Positions 57,158-64,000 of a DNA stretch of 64,000 bases are shown one piece after another. Every line of letters begins with the position of its first letter. The first letter of the stretch is position 1. The notes beneath the pieces were generated by a model. That model had not been told where the DNA came from, did not search any database, and saw only the letters and a list, made by a program, of their open reading frames with translations. Source of the stretch: Arthrobacter sp. D5-1 (lineage in GTDB: Bacteria; Actinomycetota; Actinomycetes; Actinomycetales; Micrococcaceae); assembly GCF_017357425.1 (NCBI RefSeq), contig NZ_CP014571.1, forward strand, positions 3,348,001-3,412,000, in the 5' to 3' direction. Position numbers and translations under genes: made by a program.

Positions 57158-58197
57158 AGCCGCACCACTGCCATGCCCAGGCTGACGCCGCCGGCCAATC
57201 CCACCAACGCGACGAGGTCACCTGGTCCACACCGCCCGCTGTCCATGGCGAGTTTCAGTTGCAGCGGCAGGCTGACTGACGCCAGGTTGCCGAAATCCTC
57301 CACGGAAGGGACCAGCAACTCACTGGGAACACCGGCACGCTCAGCGAAGATCGCCCGGTACGGAGCACTGACTTGATGAACACACACCACTGCGAAGTCC
57401 GTCCATGACAGGTCAAGCCGCTCGAGCGTCTGGTCAAGAATCTCAGAACCAAGATCCAGGAACGCGTCCTTCAGCTTTTCACCGTCCATGCTGAAATAGC
57501 TGGCTTCCGGATCGCGGGGAAACGCGGAACCTCCCGCTGAGAGCGTACCCACAGACCAGTGGCTGCTCCGCGCCGTGAAGGCCATGGACAGGATTCCGGC
57601 CGCCCCTTCGGGACCTGACGGCTCCCGGTCTGCCGCCTCAAGCAAAACTGCGGCACCGCCGTCGCTCATGGTGTACCCGGGAAAACTGGACGCAAAAGTC
57701 TCAAAGTCCGGAACCTTCCACCGAACTGCCCTCGACGGCGATTCACCGGTGGCCACCAGCACGCGGGCATAGCGTCCCGTAGCGATCAGGGAGTCCCCCA
57801 CTTCGACGCCGTTGAGGAAACTGTTGCAGGCGTTCTTGACGTCCATGACCGGGCATGCGAGCCCCAACTTTGCCGCAACCATATGTCCGGTGGCCGGCTC
57901 CACCATGTCCTGGCTGGCCGAAGCAAAGATCAAGAGGTCTACTTCCGGAGCCTGCAGTCCACACTCAGCCATAACCTTGGCCGCAGCGTTGGCCGCCAGG
58001 TCCGACGCTTGTTCGGTTTCAGCCATGACACTGCGGGAACGGATTCCCGTGACGCGACCGATCAGGCCCTGAGGGACCCGGAACCCCGGACTGTGCTCAG
58101 CAATACGGCGCTCGACGGCGGCCGTGTCCAGCCGGGCGGGTGGCAGGTAGACCTCGAGCCCCGAAATCCGGCTGTGCCCAGATAAAGCAGTGTGCAT
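57154..58197 (-). CDS. oleA: OleA/FabH-like condensing enzyme (thiolase superfamily)
   Basis: A 347-residue ketosynthase III-type protein. The catalytic triad is visible: Cys124 in VMDVKNACNSFLNGVEV, His274 in VCVHQVSAPYRAIF and Asn304 in EDFGNLASVSLPLQ. The N-terminus ISGLEVYLPPARLDTAAVER and GIRSRSVMAETEQASDLAAN follow the FabH/OleA pattern. OleA joins two acyl-CoAs by non-decarboxylative Claisen condensation; FabH uses malonyl-ACP. Placement with OleC- and OleD-like genes favours OleA or the related beta-lactone enzymes, but sequence alone does not settle it. ATG at 58197 with a GGGGGA site; first gene of the operon, 36 nt after the adk terminator. Confidence 0.75.
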   Translation of the reverse strand: MHTALSGHSRISGLEVYLPPARLDTAAVERRIAEHSPGFRVPQGLIGRVTGIRSRSVMAETEQASDLAANAAAKVMAECGLQAPEVDLLIFASASQDMVEPATGHMVAAKLGLACPVMDVKNACNSFLNGVEVGDSLIATGRYARVLVATGESPSRAVRWKVPDFETFASSFPGYTMSDGGAAVLLEAADREPSGPEGAAGILSMAFTARSSHWSVGTLSAGGSAFPRDPEASYFSMDGEKLKDAFLDLGSEILDQTLERLDLSWTDFAVVCVHQVSAPYRAIFAERAGVPSELLVPSVEDFGNLASVSLPLQLKLAMDSGRCGPGDLVALVGLAGGVSLGMAVVRL

Positions 58198-58233
58198 GCG
58201 GTTCCCCCAACAGTCTGCCGCGAAACGAAAAAT

Positions 58234-58268
58234 GGGTGTGCCCCGCACCAATGGTACGGGACACACCC
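58234..58268 (-). terminator. Terminator of secY-adk
   Basis: Arms GGGTGTGCCCCG and CGGGACACACCC pair at 11 of 12 positions. On the minus strand the stem is followed by ATTTTTCG. It lies 41 nt after the adk stop and immediately before the ole-like operon, so the latter is a separate transcript. Confidence 0.88.
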
Positions 58269-58309
58269 TTCGCTCCAGAGCCGCGCGAACCGGCTATGTG
58301 GAAAACAAG

Positions 58310-58888
58310 CTAGACGGCCTTGGCCGACTCAATCGCGGTGAGGACACGATCGGTAACTTCATCGATACCGCCAATGCCATCAACCTGCGTGAGGATTCCA
58401 CGCTCGGCGTACTTGGCCACAACGGCTTCGGTTTGCTCGTGGTACAGATCAAGACGGTGACGGATCACGGTCTCGTTGTCATCGGAACGTCCGGTCTCTT
58501 TGGCACGGCCAAGGAGACGGGTCACCAGTTCTTCGTCATCGGCGGTCAGCTGGAGCACGACGTCGAGCTCCTGCTGGCCTTCGGCGAGGATCTGGTCCAG
58601 GTAATCAACCTGGGCCGTGGTACGCGGGTAGCCGTCCAGGAGGAAGCCGTTCTCCACGTCGCTCTGGCTCAGGCGGTCCCGAACCATGTCGTTCGTAACG
58701 CTGTCCGGAACAAAGTCGCCTGCGTCCATGTACTTCTTGGCTTCAATGCCCAAGGGTGTTTCGCCCTTGACGTTGGCACGGAAGATATCGCCAGTGGAAA
58801 TGGCGACTACGCCGAGGCGCTCGGAAATCCGTTCAGCCTGCGTACCCTTGCCCGAACCGGGAGGTCCAATGATCAGCATTCTCGTCAT
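58310..58888 (-). CDS. adk: Adenylate kinase
   Basis: Interconverts 2 ADP with ATP and AMP. The 192-residue protein has the P-loop RMLIIGPPGSGKGTQAERIS, LLDGYPRTTAQVDYLDQIL and a short LID (GRAKETGRSDDNETVIRHRL) without zinc cysteines, the usual actinobacterial type. ATG overlaps the secY stop by 4 nt. Followed by a terminator. Confidence 0.97.
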   Translation of the reverse strand: MTRMLIIGPPGSGKGTQAERISERLGVVAISTGDIFRANVKGETPLGIEAKKYMDAGDFVPDSVTNDMVRDRLSQSDVENGFLLDGYPRTTAQVDYLDQILAEGQQELDVVLQLTADDEELVTRLLGRAKETGRSDDNETVIRHRLDLYHEQTEAVVAKYAERGILTQVDGIGGIDEVTDRVLTAIESAKAV

Positions 58889-60195
58889 CGCAAAAGCCCT
58901 TCGTAGTGACGTTGTTGTAGCTGCGCATCAATCTGCTTGACGGTTTCCAGGCCGACACCCACCATGATCAGGATTGAGGTGCCACCGAACGGGAAGTTCT
59001 GGTTGGCATTGATCAGGACGAGTGCAACCAGCGGAATCAACGCCACGAAGCCCAGGTAGAGGGCTCCAGGCAGGGTGATCCTGGAAAGCACGTACTGCAG
59101 GTAGTCCGCGGTCGGTTTACCCGCCCGGATGCCCGGAATGAACCCGCCGTACTTCTTCATGTTGTCCGACACTTCTTCAGGGTTGAAGGTGATGGCCACG
59201 TAGAAGTACGTAAAGAACACGATCATGGCGAAATAGAGCGCCATGTAGATGGGGTGGTCGCCACGGGTGAGGTTGTTGTTGATCCACTCAACCCACGGGG
59301 CCATCTGCTCCCCTGGCGCCGGCTGGTTGAACTGCGAAATCAGCCCGGGCAGGTAGAGCATGGAGGACGCGAAGATGACAGGCACAACGCCGGCCATGTT
59401 CACCTTGATGGGAATGTAGGTGCTGGTACCGCCCACTGTGCGGCGGCCGATCATGCGCTTCGCATACTGGACCGGAACACGGCGCTGGGACTGCTCCACG
59501 AAAACAACCAAGGCCACAGTCAGCAAACCGACAGCCAGCACGGTGAAGAAGGTGCCGGGACCCTTGCTCTCCCAGATGGCACCCAGCGAACCCGGGAAGC
59601 TTGCAGCGATGGAGGTGAAGATGAGCAGCGACATACCGTTGCCCACACCCTTCTCCGTCACCAGCTCGCCCATCCACATGATGAGGCCGGTACCGGCCGT
59701 CAACGTGATGATGATGAGGATGGTGGTCATGATGCTCTCATCAGGGATGATGGGCAGGTTGCAGCCCGGGAGCAGTTGACCGGACCGGGCCAGCGACACC
59801 AGAGTGGTGGCGTTCAGCAGGCCGAGGGCGATAGTGAGGTACCGGGTGTACTGGGTCAACTTTGACTGTCCCGAGGAACCCTCTTCGTAGAGCTGCTGGA
59901 ACCGGGGAATGACCACCCGGAGCAGCTGCACGATGATGCTCGCCGTGATGTAGGGCATGATGCCCAAGGCAAAGACTGAGACCTGCAGCAACGCGCCGCC
60001 GCTGAACAAGTTAACCAGCTGGTAGATGCCCTGCGAGGTGTCACCGGTGTTCAAGCATTGCTGGACATTCTGGTAGTTCACACCAGGCGAGGGGATAAAA
60101 GCTCCCAAGCGGAAGATTGTGATGATTCCCAGCGTGAACAACAACTTGCGTCGCAAATCAGGCGTCCGAAACGCCCGGCCGAATGCGCTTAGCAA
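58885..60195 (-). CDS. secY: Preprotein translocase subunit SecY
   Basis: Channel subunit of the Sec translocon. The 436-residue protein has ten membrane helices, the N-terminal FRTPDLRRKLLFTLGIITIF, the plug-region GVNYQNVQQCLNTGDTSQGI and the cytoplasmic loops QRRVPVQYAKRMIGRRTVGG and FIPGIRAGKPTADYLQYVLS. It follows rplO after 187 nt containing a terminator, so it begins its own unit with adk. Confidence 0.98.
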   Translation of the reverse strand: MLSAFGRAFRTPDLRRKLLFTLGIITIFRLGAFIPSPGVNYQNVQQCLNTGDTSQGIYQLVNLFSGGALLQVSVFALGIMPYITASIIVQLLRVVIPRFQQLYEEGSSGQSKLTQYTRYLTIALGLLNATTLVSLARSGQLLPGCNLPIIPDESIMTTILIIITLTAGTGLIMWMGELVTEKGVGNGMSLLIFTSIAASFPGSLGAIWESKGPGTFFTVLAVGLLTVALVVFVEQSQRRVPVQYAKRMIGRRTVGGTSTYIPIKVNMAGVVPVIFASSMLYLPGLISQFNQPAPGEQMAPWVEWINNNLTRGDHPIYMALYFAMIVFFTYFYVAITFNPEEVSDNMKKYGGFIPGIRAGKPTADYLQYVLSRITLPGALYLGFVALIPLVALVLINANQNFPFGGTSILIMVGVGLETVKQIDAQLQQRHYEGLLR

Positions 60196-60254
60196 GCGTC
60201 CTCCTGAGTAGAAAGTACAAGGATGTGATCGGGCTCAATGAAACCCAACAACCG

Positions 60255-60282
60255 AGTCTAACTGCTTGTGACGCCGTCGTAA
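60255..60282 (-). promoter_or_regulatory. Predicted promoter of secY-adk
   Basis: On the minus strand TTACGA (60277-60282) and TAGACT (60255-60260) are 16 nt apart, between the rplO terminator and the secY start. Pattern match only, supported by the position. Confidence 0.45.
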
Positions 60283-60304
60283 TAATCGAGAGTCCTCAAC
60301 CACG

Positions 60305-60356
60305 AAAAAAATCCCGGTACACAGGGCCGAAGCCCCGCGTACCGGGATCCTTTTTT
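60305..60356. terminator. Strong terminator between rplO and secY
   Basis: Arms ATCCCGGTAC (60311-60320) and GTACCGGGAT (60339-60348) are perfect. Seven Ts follow on the minus strand and six on the plus strand. It should end the spc ribosomal-protein transcript after rplO. Confidence 0.92.
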
Positions 60357-60382
60357 ACAACGGGCATCTGCCCCACTGGCTC

Positions 60383-60865
60383 TTAGAGAGCAGTGGTGCT
60401 TCCGCCTGCTGCAGCAATCTTTTCCGTAGCACTGGCGGAGAATGCGTGGGCCGTAACATCAACCTTGACGGTGATGTCGCCGGTGCCAAGCACCTTCACG
60501 GGCTGGTTCTTGCGAACGGCACCCTTCTCAACCAGGGACTCAACGGTGACAGCGCCACCTTCCGGGAACAGCTCGTTGAGCTTTTCCAGGTTGACAACCT
60601 GGAACTCAACCCGGAACGGGTTCTTGAAGCCGCGCAGCTTCGGCAGGCGCATGTGCAGCGGCAGCTGGCCGCCGGCAAAGCCAGCCTTTACCTGGTAGCG
60701 GGCCTTCGTACCCTTGGTACCGCGACCAGCGGTCTTACCCTTGGAGCCTTCACCACGACCAACACGGGTCTTGGCGGTCTTGGCACCCGGGGCGGGACGC
60801 AGGTGGTGGACCTTCAGAGCGTTCTGCTTCTCAGCAGTCTCTGCGGCGGTCTTGTTCTCTGCCAT
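60383..60865 (-). CDS. rplO: 50S ribosomal protein L15
   Basis: Large-subunit assembly protein. The 160 residues have [20 protein letters not shown], the glycine-rich [16 protein letters not shown] and [17 protein letters not shown], typical L15. ATG overlaps the rpmD stop by one base. Last ribosomal gene before the secY terminator. Confidence 0.98.
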   Translation of the reverse strand: MAENKTAAETAEKQNALKVHHLRPAPGAKTAKTRVGRGEGSKGKTAGRGTKGTKARYQVKAGFAGGQLPLHMRLPKLRGFKNPFRVEFQVVNLEKLNELFPEGGAVTVESLVEKGAVRKNQPVKVLGTGDITVKVDVTAHAFSASATEKIAAAGGSTTAL

Positions 60866-61071
60866 TACTTCGCCTCCTCTACATTCACGAGGTGCGGAAC
60901 CGTGTTCAGCATTCCAACGGTCACGGCATCAGCGGAGCGGACAACAGTGTGTCCGATGCGCTTGAGGCCGAGGGACCGAAGGGTGGCGATCTGGTTCTGC
61001 TTGGCGCCAATGACGCCCTTGATCTGGGTGATTTCCAACTTGGCGTCGGAGGAAGTCAGGTTCTTAGCCAT
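60865..61071 (-). CDS. rpmD: 50S ribosomal protein L30
   Basis: A 68-residue protein: [20 protein letters not shown], then [20 protein letters not shown] and [15 protein letters not shown]. These are the conserved L30 motifs. ATG at 61071, 2 nt after the rpsE stop; the open frame upstream overlaps rpsE and is spurious. Confidence 0.98.
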   Translation of the reverse strand: MAKNLTSSDAKLEITQIKGVIGAKQNQIATLRSLGLKRIGHTVVRSADAVTVGMLNTVPHLVNVEEAK

Positions 61072-61073
61072 GA

Positions 61074-61778
61074 CTAAACACCTGCCTTCTGGTTCTGGAG
61101 CGCGCGCACCAGAGCAGCAGGAGCAACCTCGTCCAGCGGCAGGCCACGGCGGGCAGCCACGGAAGCGGGCTCTTCGAGCTGCTTCAGAGCGGCAACGGTC
61201 GCGTGAACGATGTTGATCGCGTTGGAAGAACCGAGCGACTTGGAGAGGATGTCGTGGATGCCCACGCACTCCAATACCGCGCGGACCGGGCCACCGGCGA
61301 TAACACCGGTACCGGCGGAAGCCGGACGCAGCAGGACTACGCCTGCAGCAGCCTCACCCTGCACACGGTGCGGGATGGTGCTGCCAACGCGGGGTACGCG
61401 GAAGAAGGACTTCTTGGCCTCTTCAACGCCCTTGGCGATAGCAGCGGGAACTTCCTTGGCCTTGCCGTAGCCGACGCCGACCATACCGTTGCCGTCACCG
61501 ACGACGACGAGAGCGGTGAAGCTGAAGCGACGACCACCCTTGACGACCTTGGCAACGCGGTTGATGGTGACAACACGCTCTACGAACTGGCTCTTCTCAG
61601 CCTCACGACCGCCGTCGCGGCCACCACGGCCACCACGGTCGCCGCGGCCCTGGCCACGGTCGCCGCGCTCGCCACGACGTCCGCCGCGGCGGTCATCGGC
61701 AGCGGGTGCGGTCTCAGTTGCTTCAGCAGCTACAGCTTCAGTCACCTGAATGTCCTTTTCGTTATTTTCAACGGTCAC
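61074..61778 (-). CDS. rpsE: 30S ribosomal protein S5 with Arg/Gly-rich N-terminal extension
   Basis: Small-subunit protein important for decoding accuracy. The core starts about residue 63 ([20 protein letters not shown]) and includes [20 protein letters not shown] and [20 protein letters not shown]. The first about 60 residues are an acidic segment followed by an RGG-like tract (about residues 30-58, e.g. [20 protein letters not shown]), giving 234 residues against about 167 in E. coli. GTG start overlaps the rplR stop by 4 nt. Confidence 0.98.
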   Translation of the reverse strand: MTVENNEKDIQVTEAVAAEATETAPAADDRRGGRRGERGDRGQGRGDRGGRGGRDGGREAEKSQFVERVVTINRVAKVVKGGRRFSFTALVVVGDGNGMVGVGYGKAKEVPAAIAKGVEEAKKSFFRVPRVGSTIPHRVQGEAAAGVVLLRPASAGTGVIAGGPVRAVLECVGIHDILSKSLGSSNAINIVHATVAALKQLEEPASVAARRGLPLDEVAPAALVRALQNQKAGV

Positions 61779-62158
61779 AGTGCCAGCCCACCTTCGCGAG
61801 CACCGTCAGCGACGGCGGCGATGCGGCCGTGGTACTTGTTACCGCCACGGTCGAAGACAACAGCCTCGACGCCTGCAGCCTTGGCGCGCTCTGCAACGAG
61901 CTCGCCGACGCGCTTGGCCTTGGCAGTCTTGTCTCCGTCGAATGCGCGAAGGTCAGCTTCCAGGGTGGAAGCGTAAGCCACGGTTACACCCTTGCTGTCA
62001 TCGACAACCTGGACGAATACGTGACGTGCCGAACGGTTGACGACCAGACGAGGACGTACAGCCGTACCGGTGATGCGCTTGCGGATACGAAGCTGGCGAC
62101 GGCTGCGTGCAGCAGACTTGCTCTTGTTCGTACGCTTCTTATTAATTGCGATGGCCAT
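61775..62158 (-). CDS. rplR: 50S ribosomal protein L18
   Basis: 5S rRNA-binding protein of the central protuberance. The 127 residues have [39 protein letters not shown] and the end [20 protein letters not shown], canonical L18. ATG at 62158, 3 nt after the rplF stop. Confidence 0.98.
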   Translation of the reverse strand: MAIAINKKRTNKSKSAARSRRQLRIRKRITGTAVRPRLVVNRSARHVFVQVVDDSKGVTVAYASTLEADLRAFDGDKTAKAKRVGELVAERAKAAGVEAVVFDRGGNKYHGRIAAVADGAREGGLAL

Positions 62159-62161
62159 GGT

Positions 62162-62698
62162 TTACTTACCAGCCTTTCCGACCTTGCGGCGGATGACTTC
62201 GCCGGCGTAACGGACACCCTTGCCCTTGTAGGGGTCAGGCTTGCGCAGCTTGCGAATGTTGGCAGCAACCTCGCCGACCTGCTGCTTGTTGATACCCGAA
62301 ACAGAGAGCTTGGTCGGACCCTCTACTACGAAGGTGATGCCTTCGGGTGCAGAGACGTTAACCGGGTGGCTGTAGCCCAGAGCGAACTCCAGGTCAGAAC
62401 CCTTGGCCTGAACGCGGTAACCAGTACCAACGATTTCAAGCTTCTTCTCGTAGCCCTCGGTAACGCCCTGAATCATGTTGGCGATCAGGGTGCGGGTCAG
62501 GCCGTGCAGCGAACGCGAGTTGCGCTCGTCGTTCGGGCGGGTGACCGTCAGGGTGTTCTCTTCCTGGGTAACCTCGATCGGGCTGGCCACAGTGTGGCTC
62601 AGCTCGCCTTTGGCACCTTTGACGTTGATGACGGAGCCATCAAGCTTGACCTCAACTCCGGCAGGAACGGTGATGGGGAGACGTCCAATACGTGACAT
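62162..62698 (-). CDS. rplF: 50S ribosomal protein L6
   Basis: Large-subunit protein near the factor-binding site. The 178 residues start [20 protein letters not shown] and end with the conserved [20 protein letters not shown] motif. ATG at 62698 with AAGGAAGAG upstream. 18 nt after rpsH. Confidence 0.98.
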   Translation of the reverse strand: MSRIGRLPITVPAGVEVKLDGSVINVKGAKGELSHTVASPIEVTQEENTLTVTRPNDERNSRSLHGLTRTLIANMIQGVTEGYEKKLEIVGTGYRVQAKGSDLEFALGYSHPVNVSAPEGITFVVEGPTKLSVSGINKQQVGEVAANIRKLRKPDPYKGKGVRYAGEVIRRKVGKAGK

Positions 62699-62716
62699 TA
62701 TTCTCTTCCTTTCCCG

Positions 62717-63115
62717 TTACCAGACGTACGCGAGGACTTCGCCGCCCACGCCCTTCTTGCCGGCCTGCTTGTCAGTCAGGAGGCCGGAAGAGGTGGACAG
62801 GATTGCGACACCCAGGCCACCCAGCACGTGCGGCAGGTTGGTGGACTTCGCGTAAACGCGGAGACCCGGCTTGGAGATGCGGCGGACGCCAGCGATGGAA
62901 CGCTCGCGGTTCGGACCGAACTTAAGGTCGATGGTCAGCTTCTTGCCAACCTCGGCGTCTTCTTCCTTCCAGCCGGCAATGTAGCCTTCTGCCTTCAGGA
63001 TGTCAGCAACGCGTGCCTTCAGTTTGCTGTACGGCATGGACACGGTGTCGTGGTATGCCGAGTTTGCATTGCGCAGACGCGTGAGCATGTCTGCGACAGG
63101 ATCTGTCATAGTCAT
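62717..63115 (-). CDS. rpsH: 30S ribosomal protein S8
   Basis: 16S rRNA-binding protein and, in E. coli, the autogenous repressor of this operon. The 132 residues contain [20 protein letters not shown] and the end [20 protein letters not shown], typical S8. ATG at 63115 (a second ATG two codons later is possible). It directly follows rplE, with no rpsN between. Confidence 0.98.
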   Translation of the reverse strand: MTMTDPVADMLTRLRNANSAYHDTVSMPYSKLKARVADILKAEGYIAGWKEEDAEVGKKLTIDLKFGPNRERSIAGVRRISKPGLRVYAKSTNLPHVLGGLGVAILSTSSGLLTDKQAGKKGVGGEVLAYVW

Positions 63116-63193
63116 TTGGGCTATAGCCCTTCCTCGTACCGGTTTCCGCTGCGCCGGCTCTCAAGAGCCTGCGAAGACGGACCTGTCACGTAG

Positions 63194-63772
63194 TTAGTTT
63201 TCGGTCTTGAACGGGAAACCAAGCGCCTTGAGCAGCGCGCGGCCTTCGTCATCGGTCTTGGCGGTGGTGACGACCGTGATGTCCATACCGCGAACGCGGT
63301 CGATGGAGTCCTGGTCGATCTCGTGGAACATAACCTGCTCGGTCAGACCGAAGGTGTAGTTGCCGTTGCCATCGAACTGCTTGCCGTTGAGGCCGCGGAA
63401 GTCACGGATACGCGGCAGAGCCAGCGAAACCAGACGATCCACGAATTCCCACATGCGGTCCCCACGCAGAGTTGCGTGTGCACCGATCGGCATGCCTTCG
63501 CGCAGCTTGAACTGTGCGATTGACTTGCGGGCCTTGGTTACCTGCGGCTTCTGGCCGGTGATCAGGGTGAGGTCGCGGACAGCGCCGTCGATCAGCTTGG
63601 AGTCCTTGGCGGCATCTCCAACACCCATGTTCACTACAACCTTGACCAGGCGGGGAACCTGGTTGACGTTCGCGTAGCTGAATTCCTCCTGCAGGGACTT
63701 CTTGATGGTCTCTGCATACTTGGTCTTCAGACGCGGAACGATCTTCACTGGAGTCTCGAGTGTCTCACTCAT
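63194..63772 (-). CDS. rplE: 50S ribosomal protein L5
   Basis: 5S rRNA-binding protein contacting P-site tRNA. The 192 residues have [40 protein letters not shown] and [20 protein letters not shown], canonical L5. ATG overlaps the rplX stop by one base. 78 nt separate it from rpsH; the spacer holds a short GGCTCT/AGAGCC hairpin but no gene. Confidence 0.98.
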   Translation of the reverse strand: MSETLETPVKIVPRLKTKYAETIKKSLQEEFSYANVNQVPRLVKVVVNMGVGDAAKDSKLIDGAVRDLTLITGQKPQVTKARKSIAQFKLREGMPIGAHATLRGDRMWEFVDRLVSLALPRIRDFRGLNGKQFDGNGNYTFGLTEQVMFHEIDQDSIDRVRGMDITVVTTAKTDDEGRALLKALGFPFKTEN

Positions 63773-64000
63773 CAGATGTCCTTCCCGGTGGCCTTGGACA
63801 CGCGGATACGGACGGTCTTGGTAGCGCCATCCTTCTCAACGGTGTCGAGACGGAAACCAACACGGGTCGGCTTCTTGGTCGACGGGTCAACCAGAGCAAC
63901 GTTGGAAACGTGGATCGGGGCCTCAACGACCTCAATGCCACCGGTCTTGGTGCCGCGCTGCGACTGACCGACCTTGGTGTGCTTGGTGACGCGGTTGATT
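63772..64000 (-). CDS. rplX: 50S ribosomal protein L24, C-terminal part
   Basis: The last 75 residues are visible: [20 protein letters not shown], then [20 protein letters not shown] and ending [12 protein letters not shown]. These match the C-terminal two thirds of L24. The start lies beyond the right edge of the window. It belongs upstream of rplE in the spc operon. Confidence 0.97.
   Translation of the reverse strand, partial: INRVTKHTKVGQSQRGTKTGGIEVVEAPIHVSNVALVDPSTKKPTRVGFRLDTVEKDGATKTVRIRVSKATGKDI

Overview
The window is a contiguous stretch of a high-GC actinobacterial chromosome, most probably from the Arthrobacter/Paenarthrobacter group of the Micrococcaceae. Evidence for this is frequent GTG starts with 1-4 nt stop/start overlaps, mshA and the actinobacterial inositol-phosphate synthase (mycothiol route), a monoderm-type Tad pilus locus, CIRCE elements in front of groES, and an Mrf-like zinc-response protein. 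I found no transposase, integrase, phage, CRISPR, rRNA or tRNA gene. The species call is inference from gene content and order, not from a database search.

The backbone, all on the minus strand, is the spc/alpha ribosomal superoperon followed by conserved downstream genes. From high to low coordinates it reads rplX(partial)-rplE-rpsH-rplF-rplR-rpsE-rpmD-rplO, secY-adk, map, infA-rpmJ-rpsM-rpsK-rpoA-rplQ-truA, rplM-rpsI, glmM, glmS-acpS-nnr, alr-tsaE-tsaB-rimI-tsaD, groES-groEL(partial). Accessory blocks sit in the junctions of this backbone.

The blocks are: (1) 1.0-6.3 kb, between groES and tsaD: a small membrane protein, a methyltransferase, a shikimate dehydrogenase homologue, a zinc-limitation pair (cysteine-free L36 plus a COG0523/Mrf-like protein behind a Zur-like operator) and a YbdK-type glutamate-cysteine ligase. 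(2) 10.5-25.7 kb, between alr and nnr: a divergent PfkB kinase/GH4 glycosidase pair, mshA, fhs, inositol-3-phosphate synthase, an aldo-keto reductase and the glgX-treY-treZ operon, which turns alpha-glucan into trehalose. (3) 29.7-31.6 kb: coaA and a Tat/lipoprotein VanY-type carboxypeptidase. (4) 34.4-42.5 kb: a nine-gene Tad/Flp pilus locus. (5) 46.9-51.5 kb: an N-terminal-nucleophile (P1/DmpA-NylC) peptidase divergent from a sugar ABC importer that lacks its own ATPase. (6) 52.5-58.2 kb, between map and adk: a five-gene, fully overlapping operon for an OleA-like condensing enzyme, a family-2 glycosyltransferase, a cytochrome P450, an OleC-like AMP ligase (beta-lactone synthetase family) and an OleD-like reductase.

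Block 6 is the most interesting. It has the OleA, OleC and OleD steps of head-to-head acyl condensation but no OleB, the beta-lactone decarboxylase that makes olefins, either fused or separate within the window. It adds a P450 and a glycosyltransferase. This predicts a tailored, perhaps glycosylated, beta-lactone or beta-hydroxy acid rather than a hydrocarbon. The second notable system is the zinc-responsive pair at 3.6-4.9 kb: the window holds both L36 forms (zinc-binding and zinc-free) and the spc operon has no rpsN between rplE and rpsH.
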